Positions 36,520 through 47,069 are shown, counted from the first letter of the stretch. The stretch: DNA of 64,000 nucleotides from Microcoleus vaginatus HSN003 (GCF_022701255.1 NZ_CP031705.1:744001-808000), one strand, 5' to 3'. Numbers and translations are program-made. Notes: a model not told the origin generated them from the sequence alone.

Positions 36520-37032
36520 TTAACGCCCGGTAACTACTTGGAAAAGCCAGCCCAACAGCATGAAACTTAAGAAAATCACGCCTCCGACAATTAACATCAA
36601 ACCTAACAGCAACGCCGCCACAAATAGCCAATCGGCTTTTTTGCCTTGTTCAGGGGAACCTAAATGAGCATCCAGCAATTCTATATTTTTGACATTAGCT
36701 TTCCAAGCAACATCCAACAAATCTCCGGCTACCGGTACAGTACCAGCAACTGTATCAAATACGATATTAGCTGCCATTTTTACTAAAGTCTCTTGAGGCA
36801 CTCCCACTTGAGCGGATTTGAAGACAACATATCCTGCAAAAATTGAACTGATTAAATCGCCGCCGCCCGGTATCAGTCCCAATATCGGATCGAGTCCAAT
36901 GCGGTATTTTGTACCGGGAATGGGAATTGCATTGTCTAGTAAATGGCTGATCCGGCGGAGTCGGCGCAAGGATGCAACATGAGATTGGTTGGGAGTATTT
37001 GGGGAGGAATTTTGTATAGGAGAACGTGACAT
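36520..37032 (-). CDS. DUF4112 membrane protein
   Basis: 170 residues. The DUF4112 core is clear: ISHLLDNAIPIPGTKYRIGL, DPILGLIPGGGDLISSIFAG and VAGTVPVAGDLLDVAWKANV. The C-terminus has one strong transmembrane helix (about 135-165, FVAALLLGLMLIVGGVIFLS). Function unknown; widespread in bacteria. It lies between the two inverted copies of the palindromic element, 193 bases downstream of dnaK on the same strand. Confidence 0.88.
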   Translation of the reverse strand: MSRSPIQNSSPNTPNQSHVASLRRLRRISHLLDNAIPIPGTKYRIGLDPILGLIPGGGDLISSIFAGYVVFKSAQVGVPQETLVKMAANIVFDTVAGTVPVAGDLLDVAWKANVKNIELLDAHLGSPEQGKKADWLFVAALLLGLMLIVGGVIFLSFMLLGWLFQVVTGR

Positions 37033-37157
37033 TTAATTACTCTCGGTTGCGCTATTACTGCTAGTTGATGATATTTATTAAAGCATATTCTAGTTTTGTC
37101 TATATGCCTCAAGCAAGATTTTTAGTCGATCGGCTTTTGTTTGTTTTTGAATAAACA

Positions 37158-37188
37158 GAAACCCGGTTTCTGTTCAAAACCGGGTTTC
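37158..37188. terminator. Hairpin downstream of dnaK (AAACCGGGTTT family)
   Basis: GAAACCCGGTTT, a seven-base loop, then AAACCGGGTTTC; a perfect 12-base-pair stem starting 38 bases beyond the dnaK stop. Its position suits an end of the dnaK transcript. The same type of stem occurs at 25552 and 56745, so it is also a dispersed repeat. Confidence 0.6.
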
Positions 37189-37225
37189 TTGCTTCTAGCT
37201 AGCTGGGGGCTTTTAGTTTAGCCTT

Positions 37226-39142
37226 CTATTTGTTGCCTTCTGTGAAGTCGGCGTCAATCACGTCGTCGCCACCGCCAGTGGGGCCGCCGTCTCCATAGCC
37301 ACCAGGGCCACCAGGGCCGCCAGGGCCATCAGTTGGGCCACCTGCTTGCTGGTACAGGTTGCTGCTTACAGCGTAGAATGCTTGCTGCAACTCTGTGGTT
37401 AGGGTTTTGATGCGATCGTCATCTTCACTCTCGATCGCCTCGCGCAAGTCTTTAAGCAACCCTTCAATCTTAGTTTTGTCGTCAGCGGGAACCTTATCGC
37501 CCAATTCTGCCAACTGCTTCTCGATTTGATAGGCTTGAGAATCGGCTTGGTTTTTGCGATCGATCCTTTCGCGACGTTCCTTGTCAGCAGAAGCATTCGA
37601 TTCGGCTTCCTTCACCATGCGTTCGACTTCATTGCTGGGCAAAGTAGAAGCACCAGTAATGCTAATCGATTGCTCCTTGCCAGTACCTTTATCTTTGGCA
37701 GCTACATTCAAAATACCGTTAGCATCGATATCGAAAGTAACTTCAATTTGAGGTACGCCACGGGGGGCAGGTGGAACTCCATCTAAGCGGAATGTTCCCA
37801 AATCCTTGTTATCATTCGCCATTTCTCGTTCGCCTTGCAAAACGTGAATTTCCACGTTTGTTTGGCCGTCTACAGCAGTCGAGAAAGTTTCCGACTTCTT
37901 GGTAGGAATAGTGGTGTTGCGGGGAATGATTTTGGTCATCACGCCACCCAAGGTTTCGACGCCGAGAGACAACGGAGTAACGTCGAGCAACAAGATGTCT
38001 TTGACTTCGCCGGAGAGTACGCCGGCTTGAATTGCTGCACCGACTGCGACCACTTCGTCCGGGTTTACCGTTTGGTTGGGCTCTTTGCCAAGGATTTTTT
38101 TGACCAGTTCTTGCACCGCAGGAATGCGTGTAGAACCACCAACTAAGACTACTTCATTAATTGCAGATTTGTCTAATTTGGCGTCGCGGATCGCATTTTC
38201 TACGGGGATGCGAGAGCGATCGATCAAATCTGAACAGAGTTCTTCAAACTTGCCCCGCGTCAAAGTCGTGTCCAAGTGTTTTGGCCCGTCTTGAGTCGCG
38301 GTGATAAACGGCAGGTTGATTTCTGCTTGGGTAACGCTCGAAAGCTCAATCTTGGCTTTTTCTGCTGCTTCCGTCAGGCGTTGCAGTGCTTGTTTGTCTT
38401 TGCGGAGGTCAATGCCTTCGGCTCTTTGGAATTCGTTAGCGATGAAATCAACAATTTTTTTGTCGAAGTCGTCACCGCCGAGGTGAGTGTCTCCAGAAGT
38501 TGCTAGCACTTCAAATACGCCGTCGCCTACTTCAAGAATAGATACGTCGAAAGTACCGCCACCTAAGTCAAATACGAGGATGGTTTCGTTGCTCTTTTTA
38601 TCTAATCCGTAAGCTAAAGCTGCTGCTGTAGGTTCGTTAATAATCCGCAGCACTTCTATACCGGCAATTTTTCCCGCGTCTTTGGTAGCTTGGCGCTGGG
38701 AGTCGTTGAAGTAAGCGGGAACAGTAATTACCGCTTGGGTAACAGTTTCGCCGAGGTATTTGCTGGCGTCTTCTACGAGTTTACGGAGAACTTGTGCAGA
38801 AATTTCTTCTGGGGCAAATTGCTTGCCACGGGCGGGACAGTCTAGTTTGAGGCTGTTGCCGACTTTGAGGACTTTGTAGGAAACTTCAGTGGTTTCGTGG
38901 GTTACTTCATCAACCCGACGCCCGATAAACCGTTTTACTGAGTAAAAGGTGTTTTCGGCGTTCATCACGGCTTGACGCTTGGCGATTTGTCCGACAAGTT
39001 GATCGCCATTTTTAGCATATGCTACTACAGAAGGTGTGGTGCGACCCCCTTCGGCGTTGGCTATGACGGTGGGTTTGCCGCCTTCCATAACTGCGACGCA
39101 GGAGTTTGTCGTACCTAAGTCAATTCCAACTACTTTTCCCAT
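37226..39142 (-). CDS. dnaK: Chaperone protein DnaK (Hsp70)
   Basis: ATP-dependent folding chaperone, 638 residues. N-terminal [40 protein letters not shown], the [18 protein letters not shown] phosphate loop, [13 protein letters not shown], the interdomain linker [15 protein letters not shown] and the Gly/Pro-rich tail ending [14 protein letters not shown]. This tail is typical of the major cyanobacterial DnaK2-like form. No dnaJ or grpE is adjacent and no CIRCE inverted repeat was found upstream. The region 39143-39534 contains no convincing gene. Confidence 0.97.
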   Translation of the reverse strand: MGKVVGIDLGTTNSCVAVMEGGKPTVIANAEGGRTTPSVVAYAKNGDQLVGQIAKRQAVMNAENTFYSVKRFIGRRVDEVTHETTEVSYKVLKVGNSLKLDCPARGKQFAPEEISAQVLRKLVEDASKYLGETVTQAVITVPAYFNDSQRQATKDAGKIAGIEVLRIINEPTAAALAYGLDKKSNETILVFDLGGGTFDVSILEVGDGVFEVLATSGDTHLGGDDFDKKIVDFIANEFQRAEGIDLRKDKQALQRLTEAAEKAKIELSSVTQAEINLPFITATQDGPKHLDTTLTRGKFEELCSDLIDRSRIPVENAIRDAKLDKSAINEVVLVGGSTRIPAVQELVKKILGKEPNQTVNPDEVVAVGAAIQAGVLSGEVKDILLLDVTPLSLGVETLGGVMTKIIPRNTTIPTKKSETFSTAVDGQTNVEIHVLQGEREMANDNKDLGTFRLDGVPPAPRGVPQIEVTFDIDANGILNVAAKDKGTGKEQSISITGASTLPSNEVERMVKEAESNASADKERRERIDRKNQADSQAYQIEKQLAELGDKVPADDKTKIEGLLKDLREAIESEDDDRIKTLTTELQQAFYAVSSNLYQQAGGPTDGPGGPGGPGGYGDGGPTGGGDDVIDADFTEGNK

Positions 39143-39534
39143 AGGGGTGTTCCGGCTCCAATCTCTACAAAATTTTGGTGTTTTATCTGTGCGATAGTCT
39201 GGTTATTCAGGACTGCGATTTTACCTCGCGGTTTACGGGTAGTGAGTCCTGCTTTAATACAGTCTTCGATAGGGTGCTGATCTCTATACTGCGGGCGGTA
39301 GACCTTGCGATGAAGGGGTATTTACCGAACCTGTTGGGGGACGGTTGCATCCGTGAGGCTTGCACCGCTACAGTTGTTGACTGCTTTGCTTTTCTTTACT
39401 CTTCCCAATGTACGGTGTGTGAGGGATTCGGGTATTGTGGCAAACCGTATACGTTGTGTTGTATTTGCCGTCTTATGTATATAAATTTTGTTTGGTGGGT
39501 AGGGGCGATCGATTTTTTGACTTCAAATCAGGTT

Positions 39535-39655
39535 TAATATCATTTCCGGTTACACCGGAATGATGTTGACTGTTGACGGTTGACTGTTGACAGTGAACCG
39601 TCAACAGTCAACCGTCAACTCGAATTTACTATTCCGATGCTAACGGATTTGATAT
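39535..39655. repeat. Palindromic repeat element, copy B (inverted)
   Basis: About 121 bases, reverse complement of the element at 36086-36213, one heptamer shorter per arm. It starts TAATATCATTTCCGGTTACA and ends CTAACGGATTTGATAT. Together the copies bracket the DUF4112 gene and dnaK. Confidence 0.9.
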
Positions 39656-39707
39656 AATATCAATTCGGAAAAGGGACAGGGGAATGCCCTGCCCCTACCC
39701 GTTTACT

Positions 39708-39770
39708 TCCAGGCTGTGCCTGGGAAAGAATATATTGAGGAAGAGCCTCAAGTCCCCCTCCTGGGAATCT
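39708..39770. repeat. Diverged GGCTCTGCCT-type repeat
   Basis: CCAGGCTGTGCCTGGGAA followed by GAGGAAGAGCCTC resembles the repeat family at 42648-42824 and 55511-55624. It occupies the end of the dnaK-treY gap (39143-39803). Confidence 0.5.
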
Positions 39771-39803
39771 CGGATAATTCTTGAATTTTCCAGCTTTTAA
39801 TTG

Positions 39804-42599
39804 CTATTTTTGACCGATCAGCAGAGCTGCGGGAAAGTAACTCAGAGCTTCACCAATTGCCAACGCACCGTTACTTTCTACTGACTGATTTGTAATTGCA
39901 TCCTTCCACACAGACGGCATTTCCTCGGACAATTTCAAATTAGTATCTTTCCAGACTTGTTTGCCGATCGGCATTTCGTCTGGTTTGACAATTCCCGTCA
40001 CAAACCGGGGAGCAATGACAATAACTGTAGTCTCTCCAAAGCTTCTGGCAAAGGCAACAACATTATCTTTAAACGTGCCCACTGCTTGCAGAGGCAGATA
40101 ATCGCCTGATTGAAAAACTTGCAAGTATTTTTTTCTTGCTTCTAGGGCTCTTGCCGTCAAAAACAACTTAATTCTCGCGTCTTCCCGCGTCGCAATCAAA
40201 TCTTCAACCAGTTGCAAAATATCCGTCTGAGCTTGCTCTTTAATTTCCCGCAAAACCTCGATTCTGCGCTCAAAGTCAACGGGACGGCGGTTATCCGGAT
40301 CGACGTGGCTTAAATCCCAGAATTCCGTCCCTTGATAAATGTCGGGAACGCCCGGAGCAGTGATTTTCAGCAGCGTTTGAGATAAAGAATTGAAAATTCC
40401 GTAATTAGCTACTTTTTTCCAGAAAGGTATAAATTTGTTGAGAAACGGATTTTGTTCCGAAGGTTCGAGAACGCTATCAACAAAGGTCATAAAACCAGTT
40501 TCGTAGTCGTTATCCGGTCTCAGCCAAGCCGTATAAACTTTGGCTTCACGGACAGCTTTGATCACATAATCTTTCAGGCGATCGACATAATCAGTGTTTT
40601 CAATTCCCTCAAAGGGAAAACTGCCGAGCAGAGTTTGGTACAGGAAGTATTCGTCATTAGTATCGGGAACCATTCGATTCACAAAGTTGACTTTCTTAGA
40701 AGAGTTTACCTCTCTCCAAGACCTGACTTGCTGTTCCCATTCATCGGGAATTTCTGACAAAACGTTTATTCGAGCTCGCACATCTTCGCCGCGCTTGGTA
40801 TCGTGGGTAGCTGTGGCATTCATTTTGTGTGGCCAAGCGGCTTGCTGCTGTTTGTTGAACTCGTGAAAATCTCCCAGCGACACGCCGAACTGACTCGGAT
40901 TTCCTCCCACTTCGTTGAGGGATAAAAGCCGATAGTAGACGTATAAAAGCGTGTCTTCAACGCCTTTTGCCATTAATGGGCCTGTCAATTGCTGGAGTTT
41001 CATTACAAAGTGGCGACGCTGCTCTTTTTGTTCTGGTGTTAGAGTTTCTTCTTCTTCCAGCAACACCACCGTTTCGATAAATTTAAGTTCCTTGAGGAGT
41101 CGCGGTACTTGTTCTTTGGCATGGGCGATCGCATATTTTACGTAAGTGCGATCGGACTCCCTCAAACCGTCTTGATTGATGTAAGTTCTGTAGACTGGAA
41201 AAATCGTCAAAATAGCCGCCAGTGCTTTTTCCAAACCGGGGCGAGTAAAGTCGTTTCCCTGTCTGGATTGACCGGAAATATTCTTCAATAGTTGAGCCAG
41301 ATTGTCTACATCTCCAGCCAAATTTTTCTCAACAATCAGCCCTTTTTTATCTAAAAACAACTGTTCGTAGGGAACGGTTAAGCGAGTAAATCTCTGATAG
41401 ATTTCGCTAAATTGCTGCTCGCGATCGCACCGACAAAAAACGCCGTTTACGTAATTCAAAAAGTCGTAGCCGCTAGTTCCCTCAATCGGCCAATATGACG
41501 GCAAGTCTTCTGCGTGTTCCAGAATTTTCTCAACAGTAATATAAGTATCTCCGGTTTTCTCCCGGAGCCTTTTCAAATATTCTGTGGGGTCGTAAAGTCC
41601 GTCGATGTGGTCGATTCTCAATCCGGTAAACTTTCCCTCATCAACCATGTCGAATATCAGAGCATGGTTTTTGTGAAAAACTTTAATCTCTTCAACTTTT
41701 ACCGAAATAAGTTCGTTGACCGTAAAAAACCTTCGGTAGTTAATTTCTTCTGCGCCCACTTTCCAGAAAGACAGACGGTAAAACTGCTCGGAAAGCAATT
41801 CGTCTAGCAAATTAAAGCTTTCGGCATTTCCCTTTTCTCCATTAAAAAATTTGATATTTTCATCGATAAATTCCTGGACGAGGGGATTTTGATTGTAGAG
41901 TTCCCACAGCAGTCCTTTGACAAAAGCTATCTGATCGTATCTGGTTTTACCTTTAGTTTCTGAAGGGGTATTTTTAATTAAATAAAGAATTCCTAAAAAC
42001 TTGATAAAATCTGGATGGCGTCTGCCTAATTCTCTGGCCAAATGCCCTAAATTATGACTGATAAATTTAGCATAAGATTCAATTCTTACTGGCAATTGTA
42101 AGCTATAATAATTGATCGTCAGCCCAATTTCGCTGTATTTGAGTTGAATCTCGCCATTTTCCAGACACTCTCCATAAAAATTGCCCAGCAGCGGAGCCAG
42201 AACTCGACCTCTGAGATGTTCGTAAGCGTGATTCCATTCAATATCGAAGTAATCGAAATAGTCGGAATCTGGCCCGTGTTCCAATACGTCTAACAGCAGC
42301 AAATTTTGAGTGTCGTAAGCCATGTGGTTGGGGACAATATCTTGCAGCCATCCCATGTTCCGTTTCTTGATTTCGTAGGTGAGGGCTTCAAAATTTTCTG
42401 ATGTTCCCAAATCGGGATTGAGCTGATTTGAGTCAACGACATCGTATCCGTGAGAGCTGCCTTTTCTGGCTTTAAATATTGGTGAAGCGTAAACGTCGGT
42501 AATTCCTAAATCTTCCAGGTAGCTAAGGATTTGTTTGGCGGCTTCAAAGTTAAAACCTCCATGAAATTGAATCCGATAAGTTGTTGTAGGAATTCTCAT
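39804..42599 (-). CDS. treY: Maltooligosyltrehalose synthase
   Basis: Rearranges the reducing-end glucose of maltodextrins to an alpha,alpha-1,1 linkage, the first step of TreY/TreZ trehalose synthesis. 931 residues, GH13 family. N-terminal PTTTYRIQFHGGFNFEAAKQ, the conserved DVYASPIFKARKGSSHGYDV, nucleophile Asp in GLRIDHIDGLYDP, acid/base Glu in YITVEKILEHAEDLP, and later NATATHDTKRGEDVRARINV and APGVPDIYQGTEFWDLSHVD. It lies downstream of treZ on the same strand, with 233 repeat-rich bases between. No trehalase gene follows, unlike in some other cyanobacterial clusters. Confidence 0.95.
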   Translation of the reverse strand: MRIPTTTYRIQFHGGFNFEAAKQILSYLEDLGITDVYASPIFKARKGSSHGYDVVDSNQLNPDLGTSENFEALTYEIKKRNMGWLQDIVPNHMAYDTQNLLLLDVLEHGPDSDYFDYFDIEWNHAYEHLRGRVLAPLLGNFYGECLENGEIQLKYSEIGLTINYYSLQLPVRIESYAKFISHNLGHLARELGRRHPDFIKFLGILYLIKNTPSETKGKTRYDQIAFVKGLLWELYNQNPLVQEFIDENIKFFNGEKGNAESFNLLDELLSEQFYRLSFWKVGAEEINYRRFFTVNELISVKVEEIKVFHKNHALIFDMVDEGKFTGLRIDHIDGLYDPTEYLKRLREKTGDTYITVEKILEHAEDLPSYWPIEGTSGYDFLNYVNGVFCRCDREQQFSEIYQRFTRLTVPYEQLFLDKKGLIVEKNLAGDVDNLAQLLKNISGQSRQGNDFTRPGLEKALAAILTIFPVYRTYINQDGLRESDRTYVKYAIAHAKEQVPRLLKELKFIETVVLLEEEETLTPEQKEQRRHFVMKLQQLTGPLMAKGVEDTLLYVYYRLLSLNEVGGNPSQFGVSLGDFHEFNKQQQAAWPHKMNATATHDTKRGEDVRARINVLSEIPDEWEQQVRSWREVNSSKKVNFVNRMVPDTNDEYFLYQTLLGSFPFEGIENTDYVDRLKDYVIKAVREAKVYTAWLRPDNDYETGFMTFVDSVLEPSEQNPFLNKFIPFWKKVANYGIFNSLSQTLLKITAPGVPDIYQGTEFWDLSHVDPDNRRPVDFERRIEVLREIKEQAQTDILQLVEDLIATREDARIKLFLTARALEARKKYLQVFQSGDYLPLQAVGTFKDNVVAFARSFGETTVIVIAPRFVTGIVKPDEMPIGKQVWKDTNLKLSEEMPSVWKDAITNQSVESNGALAIGEALSYFPAALLIGQK

Positions 42600-42647
42600 T
42601 ATGTTAATTTTACTCCGGGTTTTTTAGGGTTTTCTCTTTTAATATAT

Positions 42648-42824
42648 GAGGCAGAGCCTCCTCTACTGCATTCCCCGCCAGAGGCTGGGAACGAGAGAGG
42701 CTCTGCCTCCCATTTCTTGTGGGACTAGATTCCGCGACAGAGGCTGAGAACGAGAGAGGTTCTGCCTCCTGTTTCTTGTTCCTAGGCTCTGCCTGGGAAC
42801 GCCTGTATTTGAGGCTCTGCCTCC
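42648..42824. repeat. GGCTCTGCCT repeat cluster between treZ and treY
   Basis: At least four copies of GAGGCTCTGCCTCC-type units or their inverses, mixed with GGCTGGGAACGAGAGAGG phrases. The same family occurs at 55511-55624 and, diverged, at 39708. Confidence 0.85.
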
Positions 42825-42832
42825 CGTTTTAA

Positions 42833-44656
42833 TTACTCTAATTCATAGAGTGAAAAACTATGCGGTTTAACGGTCAATTTTTGCTCTGAATTTATCTTTT
42901 CAGGCAAGCTAGAACCTGAACCCATCCATTTTTCATCAGCAGAGTCTAAAATTTTGTTCCAGTTGCCCTGGGGAAGTGCAGCCGTAAAAGCTACCTCTTG
43001 CCTGTTGAAGTTTAGAATGCAGAATATCTGGCTGTCATCTGTCCAGCGACGTAGAAATAAGATTTTTTCCGCTTCAATGCTGGACACTTCTAGAGTGTTT
43101 TTGTCGAGTTTTTTAAGGGCTGGTATTGTCCGGCGCAGTTGAATCAAATGTTGGTGCCATTCCCAAAGGATTTTGTGTTTGCCTTCGGTTTGTTTTTCCC
43201 AGTTTAACTTACACTTATCGAAAGTCTCAGGACTCTGGGGGTCGTGAAACTCGCCTCGCCCTTCAAAGCTTTTAAATTCTTGTTGTTTGTCTTTGCGGAT
43301 AGCTTCAATTAAGTTTTCGTCCGAGTGGGAAACGAAGTAAAAAAACGGTGCTTCTTCTCCGTATTCTTCTCCCATAAAAAAGAAGGGAATGTAGGGAGAA
43401 ATTAAGACGGTGCCGGCTGCAAGTTTCAATCCTTCCCAGTCAACTATTTTGGATAGTCTGTCTCCCAAAATGCGGTTGCCGATTTGGTCGTGGGTTTGGG
43501 CAAACACCAAAAATTTATGACCCGGTTCATCCTTAACAGAATTGCCGTGTCTCCGCTTTCTGTGGGGGGCGTACTGGCCGGAGTAAACAAAGCTTTCTTT
43601 GAAGGCTTTTTCTAAGTGTTCGCACTTGCCGAAATCTTGGTAGTATCTATCGTCTTCTCCGGTGAGCAAGGCGTGCAGTGCGTGGTGGAAATCATCGCAC
43701 CATTGGGCGTCTAGTCCGAAGCCACCGAGTTCTTTGGGACGTATAGTGCGGACATCGTTTAAGTCACTTTCGGCTATTAAGTAAAGTTGCCGTCCTAGTT
43801 CTTGGGAAATATCGGCTGTGGCATCGGAGAGTTCTTGTAAAAAAGGTCTTGCACCTACTTCAAATATTGCTTGAATTGCATCTAATCTCAGGGCATCGAT
43901 GTGATAGTCTCGAAACCAGTAGAGGGCGTTTTCAATAAAGTAGTTACGCACGCCGTCGCTGTAGGCATCGTCGAAGTTGAGGGGATCTCCCCAAATCGAG
44001 CCGTATTTTGATGTAAAGTAGGGGCCGAATTGACTGAGGTAGTTTCCTTCGGGGCCGAGGTGGTTGTAAACTACATCGAGAATTACTGAAATGCCGTGTT
44101 CGTGGCAGGCGTTAACGAGTGTTTTGAAGCCTTCGGGGCCGCCGTAGGAGTTTTGAACTGCGTAGGGATATACGCCGTCGTATCCCCAGTTTCGCTCGCC
44201 GGGGAATTGGGCTACTGGCATTATTTCGATGGCGTTAATTCCCAATTCTTTAAGTTTTTTGAGCTGGGGAATTATTGCTTCAAATGTTCCGGCTTGGGTG
44301 AATGTGCCGACGTGCAGTTCGTAAATAATCATTTCGGCTAGCGGCACGCCTTGCCATTTTGTGTCAGTCCAAGTAAAAATATTTTCATCTATTACTTGCG
44401 ACGGGGCGTGTACGCCTTGGGGTTGATATTTTGAGGCGGGGTCTGGTCGCTCAGTTTTTCCTTCGATTTGGTAAGTGTAAAGGGTTCCTGGTTCGATGTC
44501 TGTAGCTGTGGTTTGCCAATAACCTTCTGCCGATTGTTGCAGGGGTATCAGGCGTTTTTTTGGGGAAACAATTTGGACTGCGATTTGTTTGAGGGTGGGC
44601 GCCCAAACGGTAAATTCACATTGGTTATTGCCGAGGTAATTTGCTCCTATCTTCAC
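42833..44656 (-). CDS. treZ: Maltooligosyltrehalose trehalohydrolase
   Basis: Releases trehalose from the product of TreY. 607 residues: N-terminal CBM48-like beta domain (NNQCEFTVWAPTLKQIAVQI), GH13 barrel with YELHVGTFTQAGTFEAIIPQ, VILDVVYNHLGPEGNYL, nucleophile Asp in IDALRLDAIQAIFE, acid/base Glu in LYLIAESDLNDVRT, and the third Asp in FAQTHDQIGNR, then a C-terminal beta domain ending SFSLYELE. It is the first gene of a treZ-treY unit, divergent from the debranching-enzyme gene; 308 bases lie between the two starts. Confidence 0.95.
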   Translation of the reverse strand: MKIGANYLGNNQCEFTVWAPTLKQIAVQIVSPKKRLIPLQQSAEGYWQTTATDIEPGTLYTYQIEGKTERPDPASKYQPQGVHAPSQVIDENIFTWTDTKWQGVPLAEMIIYELHVGTFTQAGTFEAIIPQLKKLKELGINAIEIMPVAQFPGERNWGYDGVYPYAVQNSYGGPEGFKTLVNACHEHGISVILDVVYNHLGPEGNYLSQFGPYFTSKYGSIWGDPLNFDDAYSDGVRNYFIENALYWFRDYHIDALRLDAIQAIFEVGARPFLQELSDATADISQELGRQLYLIAESDLNDVRTIRPKELGGFGLDAQWCDDFHHALHALLTGEDDRYYQDFGKCEHLEKAFKESFVYSGQYAPHRKRRHGNSVKDEPGHKFLVFAQTHDQIGNRILGDRLSKIVDWEGLKLAAGTVLISPYIPFFFMGEEYGEEAPFFYFVSHSDENLIEAIRKDKQQEFKSFEGRGEFHDPQSPETFDKCKLNWEKQTEGKHKILWEWHQHLIQLRRTIPALKKLDKNTLEVSSIEAEKILFLRRWTDDSQIFCILNFNRQEVAFTAALPQGNWNKILDSADEKWMGSGSSLPEKINSEQKLTVKPHSFSLYELE

Positions 44657-44931
44657 TTTGAGCTGTTCTCCTTATAAAATAGGTTGGTAGTTCGATCGCC
44701 CGACGCGCTATCAAATGCTTTGCCCTTAACGTTCAGCGCCTGTTTAGACGGTAATATTACTTAATATAACAAACAACTAACTTTAGACAGAGGCATTAAA
44801 GGCTAAAATCGGGTAAGGGGCAAAAGTAGCGGTTAGTTATGTCTAAATTAGAGCATGAATCCGCACGGGGGCGATCGCCAAATTAACGGCCTGCAAACGT
44901 TAATATTTCTGGTTAATATCATGTCGAAAAT

Positions 44932-44945
44932 CTACCTAAAGGTAG
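44932..44945. promoter_or_regulatory. 14-base perfect palindrome upstream of the debranching gene
   Basis: CTACCTAAAGGTAG lies about 20-35 bases before the possible starts of the debranching enzyme, in the divergent treZ/debranching region (44657-44964). It could be an operator; no regulator gene is next to it. Confidence 0.35.
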
Positions 44946-44964
44946 GTAAAAAATCAGCGCGAGT

Positions 44965-47034
44965 GTGGATTTTATGGTTATGGATTTTGGACGGGAAATC
45001 TGCTGCAATCTCGACTCGGCGGAGTCTCGGGAGTGGTTGGTCACAAACGGGATCGGCGGTTACGCTAGCGGGACGATCGCAAATCTCCTCACCCGCCGCT
45101 ATCACGGCTTGCTGGTAGCCGCTCTCAAACCCCCGCTGGGACGCACTTTGATGCTCGCCAAGCTGGACGAGACGGCTGTGTATCACGATCGCGCCTATCC
45201 GCTTTATACAAACCGCTGGGCCGACGCGGCGATGGAACCCCACGGCTACAAATACATCGAAAGCTTTCACCTAGAAGGCACGACGCCTGTTTGGAGGTTT
45301 GCTCTCGCCGACGCTATCCTGGAAAAGCGGATTTGGATGCAGCAAGGTGCTAACACAACATATATTCAATACCGCTTGCACCGCGCCTCACAACCGATCG
45401 CCCTAGCTGTCAAAGCCCTAGTCAACTACCGCGACTACCACCACACGACGAGCGCCTGCGACTGGCCCATGAGCCTACAAACCTTGGAACGCGGGGTTTG
45501 CGTGACTGCATTTCCCAAGGCGGCGCCGCTGTACCTGCTGACAGATGCCGCACCAGAGGCTAAATTCCGAGTCTCTGCGCCTTTATACAATTGGTACTAC
45601 GGATTTGACTTGGCAGCAGAAAAGCGGCGCGGATTGGATTACTGCGAGGATCACTTGCACGCGGCGACTTTTCACATGACGATCGCACCGGGAAGTTCTC
45701 TCACATTGATAGCCAGCACCGAGAAAAATCCCGAACTCAACGGCAGTACAGCTTTAGAAGGGCGTCACACTTATGACCAACAACTGCTGCAAAACTGGTC
45801 AAAAGTGAGCGACTCTCCCGACTGGATCAATACCTTAGTGCTCGCCGCCGACCAATTCATCGTCAGCCGCCCGCTACCGGAGGAAGCCCAAGGCAAAACG
45901 ATCATCGCCGGATATCCCTGGTTCAGCGACTGGGGGCGCGATACGACGATCGCCCTACCCGGCCTCACAATCTGTACCGGGCGATGGGAAATTGCGCGAT
46001 CGATTTTGCGGACATTTGCGCGGTATGTCGATCGGGGAATGCTGCCGAACCGCTTCCCGGATGCGGGCGGCGAACCGGAATACAACACCGGAGATGCCAC
46101 GCTGTGGTACTTTGAGGCAATCCGCGCTTATATTGATGCCACGGGAGACGACGAACTTTTGAGCGAACTCTGGCCGGTGTTATGTGAGATTGTTGACTGG
46201 CACTTGCAGGGTACTCGGTATAACATCCGCGTAGATCCCGATGACGGTTTAGTCTACGCTGGCGAAACCGGCGTGCAACTGACTTGGATGGACGCGAAAA
46301 TCGGCGATTGGGTGGTGACGCCCCGGATTGGTAAGCCGATCGAACTCAGCGCGCTTTGGTACAATGCTATACAAGCAATGGCAAGTTTTGCTCGAAAACT
46401 GGGCAAGCCTCACAATGAATACCAGCAATTGGGCGATCGAACAGCCGCCGGATTTCCTCGCTTCTGGAACGCCTCAACTGGTTACTGTTACGACGTTCTG
46501 GACGGTCCAGACGGACACGATACCTCCCTGCGGCCCAACCAAATATTCGCCGTATCCTTGCCCCTAGACTCGATTCCTCCTCACTCCGCCAACTCCTTGT
46601 CAGGGGGGATGCGCCAGGAAACCCGCTATACACCGTTACTGACGCCCATCCAGCAGCGTGGCGTGGTTGACGCCTGCGCTCAACAGCTTCTGACTTCTCT
46701 CGGCCTCCGCAGCCTCTCGTCGCAGCACCCGCAATATCGCGGCACATACGGAGGCGACCAATTGCAGCGCGACAGCGCCTACCACCAGGGCACAGTTTGG
46801 GGCTGGCTGATTGGCCCGTTTGTCTTGGCGCACTTACACGTATACAAAAACCCAGCACAAGCTCGCGAATTCCTGGAACCGATGGCACATCATATAAGGG
46901 GTGGGGGAGTTGGCAGTCTGGGCGAAATTTTTGAGGGCGACGCCCCCCACTCGCCGCGAGGCTGCACGGCTCAAGCTTGGACTGTGGCTGAGGTGCTGCG
47001 GGCGTGGTTGGCAATTAATACTGTGGGTGTTTAA
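44965..47034 (+). CDS. Glycogen debranching enzyme (amylo-alpha-1,6-glucosidase, GH133-like)
   Basis: About 689 residues from the upstream GTG; ATG at 44974 or 44980 are alternative starts and no strong ribosome-binding site decides. The N-terminal GDE_N domain begins GREICCNLDSAESREWLVTN with GIGGYASGTIANLLTRRYHG. The C-terminal (alpha/alpha)6 catalytic domain has GYPWFSDWGRDTTIALPGLT, NRFPDAGGEPEYNTGDATLW, TWMDAKIGDWVVTPRIGKP and late DSAYHQGTVWGWLIGPF. It removes branch points from glycogen, supplying linear glucans for TreY or phosphorylase. It lies 35 bases before the glucokinase gene, so the two are probably co-transcribed. Confidence 0.92.
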   Translation: MDFMVMDFGREICCNLDSAESREWLVTNGIGGYASGTIANLLTRRYHGLLVAALKPPLGRTLMLAKLDETAVYHDRAYPLYTNRWADAAMEPHGYKYIESFHLEGTTPVWRFALADAILEKRIWMQQGANTTYIQYRLHRASQPIALAVKALVNYRDYHHTTSACDWPMSLQTLERGVCVTAFPKAAPLYLLTDAAPEAKFRVSAPLYNWYYGFDLAAEKRRGLDYCEDHLHAATFHMTIAPGSSLTLIASTEKNPELNGSTALEGRHTYDQQLLQNWSKVSDSPDWINTLVLAADQFIVSRPLPEEAQGKTIIAGYPWFSDWGRDTTIALPGLTICTGRWEIARSILRTFARYVDRGMLPNRFPDAGGEPEYNTGDATLWYFEAIRAYIDATGDDELLSELWPVLCEIVDWHLQGTRYNIRVDPDDGLVYAGETGVQLTWMDAKIGDWVVTPRIGKPIELSALWYNAIQAMASFARKLGKPHNEYQQLGDRTAAGFPRFWNASTGYCYDVLDGPDGHDTSLRPNQIFAVSLPLDSIPPHSANSLSGGMRQETRYTPLLTPIQQRGVVDACAQQLLTSLGLRSLSSQHPQYRGTYGGDQLQRDSAYHQGTVWGWLIGPFVLAHLHVYKNPAQAREFLEPMAHHIRGGGVGSLGEIFEGDAPHSPRGCTAQAWTVAEVLRAWLAINTVGV

Positions 47035-47060
47035 ATGGGGAATGTTATGTTTGGGTGAAT

Positions 47061-47066
47061 AGGAGG
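47061..47066 (+). promoter_or_regulatory. Strong Shine-Dalgarno before glk
   Basis: AGGAGG lies three bases before ATG 47070, close but usable, and decides against the upstream GTG at 47055. Confidence 0.7.
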
Positions 47067-47069
47067 TTT

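Noticed and set aside
39143..39534. CIRCE element upstream of dnaK
   Set aside because: No TTAGCACTC-N9-GAGTGCTAA sequence or close variant was seen.
39175..39537. 120-residue plus-strand open frame upstream of dnaK
   Set aside because: Cys/Phe-rich composition typical of chance frames, no domain, and it runs into the palindromic repeat at 39535.
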